Origin: Cordia subcordata
Taxonomy: Eukaryota > Streptophyta > Magnoliopsida > Boraginales > Cordiaceae
Length of the DNA: 64,000 nt
Assembly: GCA_028554755.1 (NCBI GenBank)
Contig: JAPTOF010000016.1
Coordinates: forward strand, 12,539,501-12,603,500
Direction: 5' to 3'
Below the pieces are notes generated by a model. The model saw only the letters and a list, made by a program, of their open reading frames with translations, did no database searches and was not told the DNA's origin. Made by a program: the position numbers and the translations under genes. Shown piece after piece: positions 22,649 through 35,064 of the stretch. Each line of letters begins with the position of its first letter. Position 1 is the stretch's first letter.

Positions 22649-23457
22649 GGACATCTTAGCTAGCTTTGATCAAGAGAACTTCATGCAAGGATACGTGGCC
22701 TTTACTTTTAGAGATGATGATTACAAGCTTGATGAGTCCTTTGAGGATAATTATTTTAATCTTAGCGTAAGAAGCATAGATTGTTATGTTTGTACACATA
22801 GAATTCATCATAAGGGTGAAGATGAAAATAGATATTTTATGGTGAATGTGATTGGATCTTGTATTGATGAATGTGATTGTTAGAATATATCCACTAGCGA
22901 TGAATTTATTGAAGAATTTGACGAGATATCAGCTAGTGTGGATTTAGATACTTATTGAGGAGAACATAATGCCTACATTCGATTCTAGGCCTGATGAGTC
23001 TCTTGGAGATGAAAATTCCAATTTTAAGGTAAATGATCAACCTAAGAAGACTCTTAGGGAAGAGATTGAGGAACTTGAAATTATGATATATGGGTCTTTA
23101 GGTATCTTTAATGAATCATTGTTAAAATCCTCTTCTACCCTCTCTACTAGGGAATTGATCGATGAGGAGAATCATTTCTTGGATAAACATAAACCATCCC
23201 TTAGTGAGAGTGAGCTAATGACCCTTATTTATGATTTCTCCTCTTCTGGGTCTATTTCTTCATGCTCTCCCATTAATTCCATGCCAACTAACCCTACTTC
23301 ATTAGATGATTCTCCCTTCCTTCCCTTGATTGAGTTTACTCTTAATGAGCGCATTTTTATGCTATCCCACTTTGGGCATATACATGTAGGGTTTGTTCAT
23401 ACTCCTCTGTCTCTTTATGCTTTGGATTCCTTATCAACCCATAGACACAGGGTATAG
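22649..23457 (+). pseudogene. Uncharacterised coding segment after protease in element A
   Basis: Frames 22593-22883 and 22969-23457. Acidic and Ser-rich with motifs EELEIMIYGSLGIFNESL and NERIFMLSHFGHIHVG. Where autonomous elements have reverse transcriptase there is instead this region, unlike any pol domain I know. A counterpart exists in element B (KEIGVLREKIYGSF-IFDESL near 28500), so it is a shared part of this non-autonomous family. One stop with a short gap separates the frames. Confidence 0.6.
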
Positions 23458-24593
23458 GTAACCTTTGATCATAAAAAAAAGGCTATATGATGGTTAGTTG
23501 CAGAGACCGAGTTAGCTAGAGTAGGATTGGAGATGAACAAGGGACCTAAAGCTATAGATTTTCCCATGACCCATGACACCCTGGAACATTCTTTTATATT
23601 TAGTGTGTCAAGTTTTCCATTTGTCCTTTTTTCATGTGTGCTAAAAAAAGATTGTGATGCTAGCTTGATTATATATTCCATGATCCTTTTTCTTTTGAGT
23701 TGTGCTTTGATAGGTTTATATGACGATCCGTGCTTAAAGACTATAAGTATCATTGGCCCTAACATTACTGCCCGGTTGAGGGCGTAAAATCTAGCGTTGC
23801 TAGGAAACACCCTAGGTATTTGGATGATGATTGGTAATCGCCTGGCTGATGGCATGATAGTTAATGCTATTAGGAGGCAACCTAGGTTACATTTGGTTTC
23901 GTTCTTTGTTTTTGTTTTCTTTTATTTCTTTTCTTTTTAGCCCTCATAGGTGTTAATCCATGATCTCATTTCCCTTAAAATACATCTTGCTTATCATTTG
24001 CACATGCCAATACAAGTATGCATGGCATTGCTACTAATCTTGTACTTTGTGAGTATTTGTGGCTTGATAAAAAAAGGGGATAGTTGTTGAATTCTTAATC
24101 ATTGGCATGAAGTGCTTCAAAAGGAACACAAGGTTGTATCTATCCTTTCTCCACTTGTTCCCTTCTTTATCTACCCCCATCCCTTTTACTTTTACATGCT
24201 TTGTATTATTTGATTGCTTGTTTTGTGGTTTTGTTCTGTTTGCTTAAGGACAAGAAAAGTTTAGATTTTAGGGTATGGGAGTTTGGTTCTCTTGTTTTAT
24301 GCTTTGTTTAGGGCAGATTTGCATTATTTTCTTAAAAATGGTGAAATTTTTTCGATTTTTGTGTATATAGAGTTATTTATCTCTTTGTTGATTGGAGTGT
24401 TGGCTTTTGTTATTGACTTAATTGATTACTGAAGATAAGGTTGTATTGTGGGAAGTGAATGGAGTGGAGAGAGAATCGAAACTTTGAGAAGATTCCTTTT
24501 GAAAGCTGTGGGGCATGAGCACTTCTAAGAATGCACCTTGTAACTACCATATGACTTGGTCAGAAAAAGTGTTTGAAAAGGGTTGTTGATATG
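23458..24593 (+). other. 3' non-coding segment of element A, first part
   Basis: Contains a short motif shared by B and other elements here: GCTATTAGGAGGCAACCTAGG at 23857-23877, cf. 27884-27905 in reverse. A DNA stretch matching B at 27.1-27.6 kb follows. No long coherent ORF. Ends with the ATATG target of element B. Confidence 0.7.
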
Positions 24594-26485
24594 TGATCGC
24601 TTACTCGCGGCACAAGCCTAAATAGCTTGCAAGTGCATAGGTCATGTGTAGCACAGTGTGTGCGAGTACGAGGTCGAATCCACGGGGAAACCTAACGCGT
24701 ATGGGTGTCCTAAGCTAGGTGTGTCCTAAAGATCAACATGTTGGGGTCCTAACTATAATCTTTTTGGTGTTTTTGGTTTGAGGGGAGCTCAGGAAAGATA
24801 AATTTAAGCTACAGGCAAGAAAATAAAAGGGCGGTGTATGTGTGTGAAATGGGGGAATCAAACGATCTAAGGGACTCAAACAAGTGGAAATGGGGGCTTG
24901 GTTGATTACGTCTTGCAAATGGGTGATTACTACTTTTTGTTAGGGTTGCTTGATGGATTATACTTAGGTTGGTCTAATCTAGACTCCTAATTAACCTCTT
25001 AATTACGCCCTAAGCCTCAGTGCGGGTCTATCCCTAGGCATCGACTAACCTAGAGCTACGGCGTCGTCTTTATGACTTAGGGCCATAGGGCTAGTTAGTT
25101 AGGAATTTAGGTGGCTTAGATCTATTTAACCCTAGCGTTTAAATTGTTGGCTAGATTTAAAGCCAAGACCTAGCTCGTCTAAGGTTGACTAACCTATATT
25201 AAAACCCATTAGTTGGATTTAAAGCTAAGGGAAACTCGACCTAGGTTAGCCATTAGTTATGCACCACCGATCAGCATCACAATAGCAGGAATTAATGTTT
25301 AAGAGTAAAGCAAACACATCTAGGGCATGGAATTCGAGAATATTCTGGAGTATTCTACTACTAAGCACATAGACATACTGAGATTACACCAATTTAAGCA
25401 ATGGCACTCGACATGTACGCAATAGAAGCTATTTATGCCATTAAGTATGCAAAAACACACATAGACGTATATATATAAGCATACCTATTTCATGTAATCA
25501 CTACATAAACACATAGACATGCTAGCATAATGATTTAGAGATGGTTAATATCATAATAGACTTCAATATACATATGTAACTTTATTGAGGCATTTCAATA
25601 AACACATAGACATGTATGTTAAATAGCCTTTGAAACCCTAAGCATAAAGCATATATACATAAATCCATCAAGTACCTATTAATAAGTAGTAATCAATCCA
25701 TAATACAAGAGTAAATCACCCTACATGCTCTACTTATTCATATATTAACTTGGGATAAAAGGGAGATAAGAAATATATCCTTCTATCCAAAGCCATATCT
25801 TTAGAATCCAAGAGCTATGCCTAAATCCTTGTGTTTGATCCTTTTAGAAGCTTGATTCCTAGGTGCTAAATGTGTTTAAAAGTAAGTGTGTGAGGTGGGT
25901 GAGAGAGGAATTAGGGTTTTGGGAGATGGGTGTGAAAGAATATGACTTGTTGTTCTTAAAAGTGACCAACAGATGGCTTATACAGCCAATTTTTTCCACA
26001 ACTACCAAAACACCTAACTGGTGCACCGGTACCAAGGGACTTCTACTCTGGTAATAGAAGATTGCTCTCTATTTTTGGAGAAATAAAGAGGGGGTGTGTC
26101 AGTACTCTAAAGTCAATGTTCCAGTAGTGCCTATTTGCTCTCTTTTGGCTTTATTTTCGCTCCGTTTTGCTTCCAATTGCCTTGACCGTTTGTCCGGAAG
26201 CCTCAAACTTGGTTTTCTTTCACTTTTCATCCTTAAAATCTTCTTCAATTCTTGCCCAAGCCATCTCCATCTTTATTAATCTCCAAAAAATCCTCAAGCT
26301 CACCTTAAACATAATATAAGTGCACTTTAGTGTAGCGTTTACTCTTTAAACTCAACTATGCACAATAGCATCCTAGTATGCACAAATGTAATGTAAAGCT
26401 ACACTAATGCACTTTATATAGCATAATACACCTCTAAAAACGCAGGAACAAGTAATGAAAATACACGTAAAACTAAGACACATCA
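24594..26485 (-). repeat. 3' LTR of element B
   Basis: 1892 bp from TGATCGCTTACTCGCGG to AAGACACATCA, paired with 30087-31962. On the inner side the minus strand shows GGTTTGGGGGTAT as the polypurine tract. Confidence 0.95.
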
Positions 26486-28060
26486 ATACCCCCAAACCTT
26501 CTCCCTACTTGTCCCCAAACAAGTCCAAACCTAAGTTCATCTCAATGTTATTAAAGAGGGTTGCCTAGAGAATTGACTTGCTATCTTAGTGAATCTAAGG
26601 AGTATGAAGGGGTCATTCCTTTTGTAAAGGGGTCCTCAAGCCTTTTCGGATCTTTCCTTTACTCATAAAGGGCCTGGAACCGTATGGGAACTTCCTAAGT
26701 AGCCAAACCACCGCAAGCCCTAGGATTCTAACATACGCATTCAGGATGTTGATATTTAGTGCCCCCTCAACTAACATGGTTTCTCCAACATGCAAAAACC
26801 TCAAAAACAAGAAGAGAGAGAATATACATACACAGTGGCTTGTAAAAAGCCTTATTCACATATCTACAAAGATGATAGCATATGCTAAGTTGATTGACAT
26901 TATGTCTCTTATGCACTTATTCACAAAACTTTTTGTTACCTTTGGCTTTTTCTCTTTTTTTATTTTTTCTTGGCTTTTCAATCTTTTTCATCATTTTGCA
27001 CCTTTTTGCCTTTTTCCATTTTTTTGGTTTTTTTCGCATTTTTGCATTGCATAACAAAAAGAAAAAAAAAAAAGAAAGGCTAAGGCACATCAAAATGAAC
27101 CAATCAAGGAAAGGCACTCACATCAACGACCCTTTTTCTTCACTTTTTCCTACCAAGCCATGGGGTTGCTACAAGGTGCATTCTTAGAGGCACTCACTCC
27201 CCACAAATTTCAAGGGCATTTCCTCCAAGTCTTGGTTCTCTTTCCACTCCATTCATTCCCCATAAAACAACCCTATCTCCACTAATCAATTAAATCAATC
27301 ACAAAAGCCAACACTCCAATCAACCAAGAGATAAACGACTCTAAATGCATCAACATCGAAAAAATTTTCACCACTTTAAAACACATAATGCACATCTACC
27401 CTATACAAAGCATAAAACAATAAAACCAAACTCTCATACCCCCAAACTTAAACTTTGCTTATCCTCAAGCAAAGAGAACAATAATACTCAACAAGCAAAT
27501 AGGCGACACAAAGTAAGTAAGGGTGGTGGGGACGAGGTAGATATAAGTAGACAAGTGGAGAAAGGATAGATACAACCTTGTGTTCGTTTGAAGCTCTCGT
27601 TGATGCCAATGATTTATCATTTATCTACTAACCCTGTTTTTCTAAAACTACAAACACTCATAGCACACGATTAGTAGCATTGCCATACGAGCTCGCATTG
27701 GCATCATCAAAGGATAAACAAGGTGCATACAAAAGAGGAAATGATAGAATTGAGGATCAATACTTGGGATGGTGAAAAGGAAAGCAAACAAAAAGAGAAT
27801 GAAAATCAAGAAAACTAAACTACTAAAAGCAAATAAAAGAAAAGGAAAACAAGGAAAACAAATGGAATATAAACATGCCTAGGGTGCCTCCTAGTAGCGC
27901 TAGATTTAACGCCTCTAGTTGGGCATTAATGTTAGAGCAAACCATGTTTAAAATTGATAGGTACAAATTGCAAGATATTCAACCTAGCACAGATAATAGA
28001 AGGAAAAGGATCATGCAACATATAATGGGGCGATGAATATGTAATGCACCCCTTTCCTAA
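26486..28060 (-). other. 3' non-coding segment of element B
   Basis: On the minus strand this holds, in order, the conserved GCGCTACTAGGAGGCACCCTAGG motif (27884-27905), a 140-bp run of GAAAAAG-like repeats (about 26930-27085), and a conserved block (26560-26810) matching A at 32219-32560. The last block has a small open frame (26810-26613; METLVEG-type core MLVEGALNINI). No known protein domain. Confidence 0.65.
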
Positions 28061-28063
28061 CTC

Positions 28064-29897
28064 CTAACCTGAACTATCAAACGAGAATATGTGCACAAGT
28101 GTGGAAGTGGGCATGTATAAACGTGAGAGATCGTGCCCTATGTGCTCTCTAACTAGCCACCCCATTGCCTTCTTTTCATAATCAAGGGCTAAAAACACAT
28201 CATCCCTATAGGTCAAAGATAAGTCAAATGCCTGCAACATGGGAAACGTGCTTTCTAACCCTAGATAACAGTGTTCTAAACTAGAAGGCACAAATGTGAG
28301 CTCCAAAGATGGAGACTCAACAGAATGGGAAAGGGGAGTAGGAACGACATTTGGAGAAGGAGGAGCAGCGATAAGAGAAGTAGATTTACTACACTCTTAT
28401 TCTCCACAAGATATATCATGATTAAGCTTAGGTCGTTCTAACTCCTCATAATAGGCGACTTTGATCTTAATGGGCTCTATTTCCATCAATGATTCATCAA
28501 ATATCTAAAAAGACCCATAGATCTTTTCTCTAAGCACACCAATTTCTTTCTTTTGTGTCTTCTTAGAGTTGCTACTTGCCTCAACACAATTATTCTTAAC
28601 TCTAAGAGACTTATCATCTAAAACCTTCGAAATTGATGTATTGTTTTCCCCAATGGATGACTCCAAACCTTCACTAACTAAAGTCTCATTGAATCCATCT
28701 AAACATTCATCGCTAGTAGGTGTCATTTCATTATCATGCTTCTCACAAGGGGTATACACATATAGAGTGGACAATAGGGACTCAAAAGATGTCATGAATG
28801 CATGAATGTTCAAGGAAGGAATGTACCCTAGACTCCCTAAATGAGGACACAAAAATGCAAATGAGTACTATGTTCATGAGACTCAACCTCCAAATATATG
28901 TGTAGTATAGGATGAGAAGAAAGGATAGGCTTATGAGACTCAATGGAGGATGTTGAAAGCCTAGGAGGATAGGGTACTATTTCCTCTAAAACATATTCAT
29001 AAGAGTTATCAAGAACCAAACTATCATCAATCTCATCCTCATCCTCGCTACATGATGTTATCTCTCCATCAACTTCTCTTTCTAATTGTCTCTCCAACGC
29101 ATCATCTTTTTCACCCCTAGTCACTTAATCGTTAGGTCTCATCTCTATCCTTTCAACTCGGTCTAAAGATGTCTCAAAATTCTTGCTAATGAGTTGCACG
29201 CTCTCAACCATTCTTTTCAAGCGCTCACCTAGAGATTTGGTGTCTCACTTCAAACTCTCTAGTTCCTCTTGATTAGATTGGAGGAGAGATTGGTATTGCT
29301 CAAGCATTTGATCTAATTGTTCCAAGAGTATAAACATAACGAAAAAGGGTTCAACTGAGTGAAAATGGTAAACATCTTGATTGGGGGTCACTATAAGTAC
29401 AACCATTGTAATACCCAGAGAAAGGGTAGGTGGGAAAAGATGGTGTAAAGAATGAACTCTCAATGCAAGGAGGTATACCAAATGAAGAGTCATCTTGACC
29501 CCAATATGAAAATGCATGATGTTGCTCCCTAGAATCATGATGATAAGATAAGGATGCATGCATGGTCCTATGATTGCTAGGGGCATAGGGCATAGCATTG
29601 CAATCGAGGATAAGGATAGAAGATGGGGCAAGTATTGGAATAATGAGCACGACTTCCACATAGATTGCAATAACAAGAATATGCATCCCTATATTCATGA
29701 TTACTAAATAAAGATGCATGAGATGATGCATGACTATAGGAGTCATAGTTAGCACTAGCCTTAGGTTGGGGATTCTCATGGGGGCAAAAGAAAGTTTAAT
29801 GCTCATAACTTTCACACAAGCGACATGCAATGGGAACACGTTCAGGTAATAGGGAAGAGGATACCAAGGACTACCAAGAAGTATTTGGGTCACTCAT
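28064..29897 (-). pseudogene. Two-zinc-knuckle polyprotein-like ORF of element B
   Basis: Starts at ATG 29897 (MSDPNTSW). The N-terminal module has two perfect C-x2-C-x4-H-x4-C knuckles: CRLCESYEH...C at about 29825-29785 and CNLCGSRAH...C at about 29675-29630. After a stop-rich linker comes a coiled-coil-like part (QLDQMLEQYQSLLQSNQEEL, 29340-29250). Then follow an acidic part (EITSCSEDEDEIDDS, 29124-28837), a segment with KEIGVLREKIYGSF shared with A (28852-28505), and a tail with ALDYEKKAMGWLVREHIG (28306-28064). Knuckles suggest RNA binding. There is no gag core, protease or pol. Several stops and frameshifts; function unknown. Confidence 0.6.
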
Positions 29898-30062
29898 GTT
29901 CAATTAAGCACAAGTATCTCTCTTCACAAAGCTTAACAAAAAATTTTTTTTTTAGATTTTTCTTTTATTCTTCAGAATAAAGAAAGCATGAAAAGGAAAG
30001 ATAGAACAACATGCAACAAACTAAAACACATGAAAATAAAGAAACCAAACAATCATTGCCTC

Positions 30063-30080
30063 CCCGACAACGGTGCCAAG
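30063..30080 (-). other. Primer-binding site of element B
   Basis: The minus strand reads TGGCACCGTTGTCGGGGA, two bases different from the tRNA-Asp complement used by Athila. It begins six bases inside the LTR end. Confidence 0.85.
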
Positions 30081-30086
30081 AACTTG

Positions 30087-31962
30087 ATCTTTATCTCGCG
30101 GTACAAGCCTAAATAGCCCACAACCGCATGGGTTGTGTGTAGCACAGTGTGTGCGAGTGCGAGGTCAAATCCACCGGGAGGCTTAACGCGTATGGTTTCT
30201 GAACCTATGTGTGTCCTAAAGAGCTACGTGTTAGGGTCCTAACTATAATCTTTTTGGTGTTTTTGGTTTGAGGGGAGTTCGGGAAAGATAAATCTAAGTT
30301 GCAGGAAAGAAAATAAAAAGGCAGTGTATGTGTGAAATAGGGGATTCAAGCAATCTAAGGGAGTCAAACACTTGGAAATAGGGGCTAAGGTGATTATGTC
30401 TTGCAAATGGGTGATTACTATTTTCTGTTAGGGTTGCTTGATGGATTATACTTGGGTTGCTCTAATATAGACTCCTAATTAGCCTCCTAATTGCACCCTA
30501 AGCCTCAGTACAGGTACGTCCTCAAACGCCTAGAGCTACGGCGTGGTCTTTATAACTTAGGGCCATAGGGTTAGCAAGTTAGGATTCTAGGTGACTTAGA
30601 TTGATCTAACCATAGCATCTAAACCATTGGCCAGATTTAAAGCCAAGACCTAATCCATCTAAGGTAGACTAACCTATCTTGAAACCTACTAGCTGGATTT
30701 AAAGTTAAGGGAGACTCGACCTGGGCTAGCCATTAGCTATGCACCACCGATCATCATCACAGTAGCAAGTATTAACGTTTAAGCGCAAAGCAAACACATC
30801 TAGGGCCTGGCATTCGAGAAGATTCTAAAATATTCTACTACTAAGCATATAGACATACTTAGATTACACTAATTATATAATGGCACTTGACATATATGCA
30901 ATAGAAGCTAGTTATGCTATTAGGTATGCTAACACATACATAGATATGTATATAAGCATACCCACTTCATGTAATCACCACACAAACACATAAACAAGCT
31001 AGCTTAATGATTTAAAGATGGTTAATAGCATAACAGACTTCAATATATATATGCAACTTCATTAAGGCATTTTAATAAACACATAGACATATATGTAAAA
31101 TAGCCTTTGAAACCCTAAGCATAAAGCATATATACATAAATCCATTAAGTATCCATTAATAAAAAGTAGTAATCAATCCATAATATAAGAGTAAATCACC
31201 CTAAATGCTCTACTTATACATATATTAACTTGGATAAAAAGGAGATAAGAAATATACCCTTCTATCCAAAGTCATATCTTTACAATCCAAGAGCTGTGCC
31301 GAAATATTTGAGTTTGATCCTCTTAGAAGCTTGATTCCTAGGTGATAAATGTGTTTAAAAGTTAGGGTGTGAGATGGGTGAGAAAGAAATTATGGTTTTG
31401 GGAGATGGGTGTGAAAGAATATGACTTGTTATTCTTAAAAATGACCAAAAATGGGCTTCTATAGCCAATTTTTCGCGACTACCGGAACACCTAACTGGTG
31501 CATCGGTACCAAGGGACCTCTATTTTGGTAGTAGAAGATTGCTCTCTTTTTTTTATGGAATAGAGAGAGGGTGCAACGGTACTTTGAAGTTAGTGTTCCA
31601 GTAGTGCCAATTTGCTTTCTTTTGGCTTCGTTTTCGCTCCGTTTTGCTTCAAGTTGCCTTAAATTGTTGTTTAGAAGCCTCTAAACTTGATTTTCTTCCA
31701 CTTTTGATCCTTAAAATCTATTCAATTCTTGTCCAAGCCATCTTCATCTTCATTAATCTCCAAACAATCCTTAAACTCCCCTAAAAGATAAAATAAGTGC
31801 ACTTTAGCGTAGTGTTTACTCTTTAAGCTCTACTATGCATAATAGCATCCTAGTATGCATAAATGTAATGTAAAGCTACACTAATTCACTTTATATAGCA
31901 TAATACACCTCTAAAAACATAGGAACAAGTAATGCAAATACACGTAAAACCAAGACACATCA
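30087..31962 (-). repeat. 5' LTR of element B
   Basis: 1876 bp from TGATCTTTATCTCGCGG to AAGACACATCA, followed by the TSD ATATG. Confidence 0.95.
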
Positions 31963-31967
31963 ATATG

Positions 31968-32595
31968 AGTCACCCTTTCTTGATTGGTTCTTTCTAATGT
32001 GCCTTAACCTTTCTTTTTCTTTTCTTTTTGTTTATGTTATGTATTGAAAAATTGCATAGAGAAATGGAAAAAGGAAAAATATGAAAAAAATGAAAAAGAT
32101 TGAAAAAGTGAAAAATACAAAAAAAGTCGAAAAGGCACCAAAAAGTTCATTGAATAAAGTGTTAAGTGACACAATGTCAACTTAGCACAAGTTTCTCTTT
32201 TCATTTCTTCATTGTATTGTGAATAAGGCTCTTACGTCATTCGTGAGCCGTTATGATTGTACTTTCTTTCTTCTTGTATCTTTGAAGATATGTGCATGTT
32301 GGGAGGCCATGTTAGTTGAGGGGGTACAAAGTATCAACATCCCTTGTGCATCAGTTAGACTCCTAGGTTTATGGTGGTTTAAGCTACTTGGGAACTTCTC
32401 GTGAGGTACGAGACCCTCTGTGAGTAAAGGAAGAATTTGAAAAGGCTTGGAAACCCCTCTACAAAAGGAATGAGCCCTTCATGCTCCTTTGATTTACCAA
32501 GATAGTAAGTCAATATTTTAGGCAACCCTTTTTAGTGACTTAGAGATAAACTTAGGTTAGGTCTTGCTTGGGGACAAGCAAAAGTTTGGGGGTGT
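31968..32595 (+). other. 3' non-coding segment of element A, second part
   Basis: Continues A after the B insertion. A purine-rich run of GAAAAAG-like repeats (32050-32150) is followed by a block conserved with B, with a 61-codon open frame (32219-32404; EAMLVEGVQSINI). It ends with the polypurine tract AAAGTTTGGGGGTGT just before the LTR. Confidence 0.75.
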
Positions 32596-34450
32596 TGATG
32601 TGTCTTGGTATTGCATGTGTTTGCATTGCATTTTCCTATGCTTCTAGAGGTGATTTGTGCTTATTTGATGGCGTTAGTGTAGTACCTATATAGTATTTAT
32701 GCATATGCATTGTTAAGTGTTTAAAGTTGAGTTTAGGGTAAAACTCTACACTAAATGTCTATTTTTATGTCTTAAGCAAGCTTTGGGTCCATGAACAAAC
32801 TTAAATAAGGATAGACGATGAAGAACAAAGTGGCACGGGTCGTGGAATAAAGGCTGGAAGAATGAAGATTGAAGATTGAAGACCAAATAGAGAACTTGTT
32901 AGAACTAGAGAAAGTACCAGCTAGCCAGTTGGGTCAGTCGGCAAAACTAGAAAGTGAAGATTGGAACCGGCCGAGTGTACCAATTGACCGGCTAGATCAA
33001 TTATTCCAAAGAGCCCCTATATTTACCGGTTGACCCCTCCAAGGTGTCGGCTGACCGGTAGGGTCAGCAAGTTATGCTGTTGAGCTATCTATAAAAGCAT
33101 GATTTTTTAGCCATTGGGGGATCTATTCACACACTCCACACACCCACTCTCACCCCCACAAAACCCTAACTCTCACCCAGCTCACGCGTACTCACACACA
33201 CATATTTCCACTTAGATTGAAAGGTTTATTCAAGGTTTTGTAAAGAGATTGCAAGGATAAGAGAGGAGCTTTCTTACTTTCCTTCTTTCCTTATTTATTC
33301 CATATTTGAGTAGATCCTCCTAGGGTGATTAAAGCTTGTATTATGGGTTGATCTAATACATTATTGTTATGGGATTATTGATGGTTATATATATGCTTTG
33401 ATTTTATAGTTTTAATGGTTATTTTCTTACATGCCTATGTGTTCGATAATATGCCTAAGTGAAGTAGCATATATATTGTGAAGCCTATTTACTATTAATC
33501 ACTTGTAAATCATTATATAAACATGTCTATGTGTTTGTATGATGATTACATAAAGTTGGTAATGCATTTATACATGTCTATGTGTGTGTTTGCATGCCTT
33601 AGTGGCATATAGCTTCAATAACATATATTTTGGTTTTCAATGCTTAATATGGTGTAATTCGAGCATGTCAATGTGTTTGGTAGAGGGGTATGTCAATGTA
33701 TCCATGAATGCCATAGCTTAGAATGTGTATGCATGCACTTAAATGCTAAATCCTGTTGATGTGATAATTGATTGACGATGCCTAATTGAAGGCTACCCCT
33801 AGTTGAGTCTCCTTTAGCTTTAAAACCCAACCAATAGGTTTTTGGGTAGGATTTGTCGACCTTTGAGACACTATGTCTTGGCTTTAAACCTATCTAACGG
33901 TTTAGGCATTGAGGTAGGTTCAATCAATCTCACCCAAGAACTTAACTAGTTAACCCTAAGGCCCTAGGTCATAAGGACCATGCTATACTCTAGGTTGACG
34001 TTGCCTAGTAATAAACCCGCAACGAGTCCTGGTGGTTATTTAGGTGGCTAGCGCAGATCCTAGTTAAAGGCAATTCCTTAATTACAAACCATCTCTTAAT
34101 CCCATAGCAAGAAGGTATTAAGTCACCTATGGTCAAGTGGCAATCAACCTAATTCCCATTCCATTTGTTAGTTCCCCCTAGCTTGCTTGCATTCCCCTTT
34201 TCCCATTCCACTCCCTTTTCTCTAATGAAGTGTCTAGTTTAGATTCCCTTTCCCTTAGAGCTCTATTTAATCCAAAAATCATAAAAAGAATCGTAGTTTA
34301 GGTCCCTTTTTAGGTAACTTCCTAGAGCACACAGCATAGAGTCCTTCCATATATAGCCTCCTCGTGGATTCAACCCTACACTTGTACACACTACACACGA
34401 CCTGTGCGCTTGTGGGCTATTTTAGGCTTATGCTCCGAAGTTGCATATTA
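32596..34450 (+). repeat. 3' LTR of element A
   Basis: 1855 bp from TGATGTGTCTTGG to GCATATTA, followed by the TSD GTGTC (34451-34455). Confidence 0.94.
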
Positions 34451-34455
34451 GTGTC

Positions 34456-35064
34456 AATTATGCTAGGCTTTGTTATGCATTAGTGGTATAAAGCTTCTAT
34501 ATGCTTTTTTAAGTTTATGATATCCTATTGCTTATCTGTGTGTTTGGTTTGCTCCCCGCTCTTTTGTGCAAGGCGCGAGATAGTGTAGACACATCGCCAA
34601 AAGAAATGCATGCTGAGGAACAAAAATTAGAGCAAGAGGTAGAGTCTTTAAAGGCAGAACTGCTTACTATAAGGCAAAATTGCTGACCTTGAGAAGCGCT
34701 ACCAGGGGGCCAAAGAAAGTTTGACTCACTCTAAAGGCGATGAAGATAAAATGACAAAGACCCTGGTGCAGATGCAAAGTTAGCTGAATGAGGCGAACTA
34801 ACGGGTAAGCATGTTGCGTGAAAAGTGCAAGTCCCTTAAAGACTACTGGGTGTTGAAGACCAGTGGGTGTTGAATACCACTATTCGCTTGTACGAAGATC
34901 ATGATAACGGACTAGATGCTCAATGGGACAAGCCCCGTATCTATGATACTTTTTCTCGTTTAGAGGCCTCTCTAAAGAAATCCATTCACGAGCATGACGA
35001 TGCTTCAACCTCCTGTGTGGCCCCGTCTATTATTTCCTGCCCCATGCCTCCTTTTGACATTTAA
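34456..35064 (+). pseudogene. Antisense ORF of element C, 3' part
   Basis: Continuation of the unit cut by element A. An intron-like stretch ends CTTTTGTGCAAG at about 34572. Then comes a heptad-rich coiled coil: EEQKLEQEVESLKAELLTIR and, one frameshift on, ADLEKRYQGAKESLTHSK...KMTKTLVQMQS. The end is the open frame 34867-35064 (DKPRIYDTFSRLEASLKKS). Long C-terminal coiled coils are usual in the plant proteins that carry the PF04195-like domain. Broken by stops. Confidence 0.6.

Larger units (their letters stand above)
24594..31962 (-). mobile_element. Element B: Athila-like non-autonomous retrotransposon nested in A
   Basis: LTRs 24594-26485 (3') and 30087-31962 (5'); TSD ATATG at 24589-24593 and 31963-31967. 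Internal 3.6 kb on the minus strand: primer site, a zinc-knuckle ORF with acidic domains, and a long 3' non-coding part with purine-rich repeats and the polypurine tract GGTTTGGGGGTATT. No gag core, protease or pol. When B is removed, the flanking A sequence matches B's own 3' region continuously across the junction, which confirms the insertion point. Confidence 0.96.
17770..34450 (+). mobile_element. Element A: Athila-like gag-protease retrotransposon without pol, interrupted by B
   Basis: LTRs 17770-19704 and 32596-34450; TSD GTGTC on both sides (17765-17769 and 34451-34455). Internal order: primer site, gag, protease, an uncharacterised coding segment, a long 3' non-coding segment (split by element B at 24593/31968) and a GTTTGGGGG polypurine tract. 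No reverse transcriptase, RNase H or integrase is present in about 5.5 kb of internal DNA, so it would have depended on another element. It lies in the antisense ORF region of element C. Confidence 0.95.

Noticed and set aside
26746..27187. Phe-rich open frames
   Set aside because: They lie in a poly-pyrimidine simple-sequence tract in the 3' non-coding part of element B.
29245..29893. 143- and 180-codon minus frames
   Set aside because: Mostly out of frame with the knuckle-containing reading frame that begins at 29897; length is by chance.
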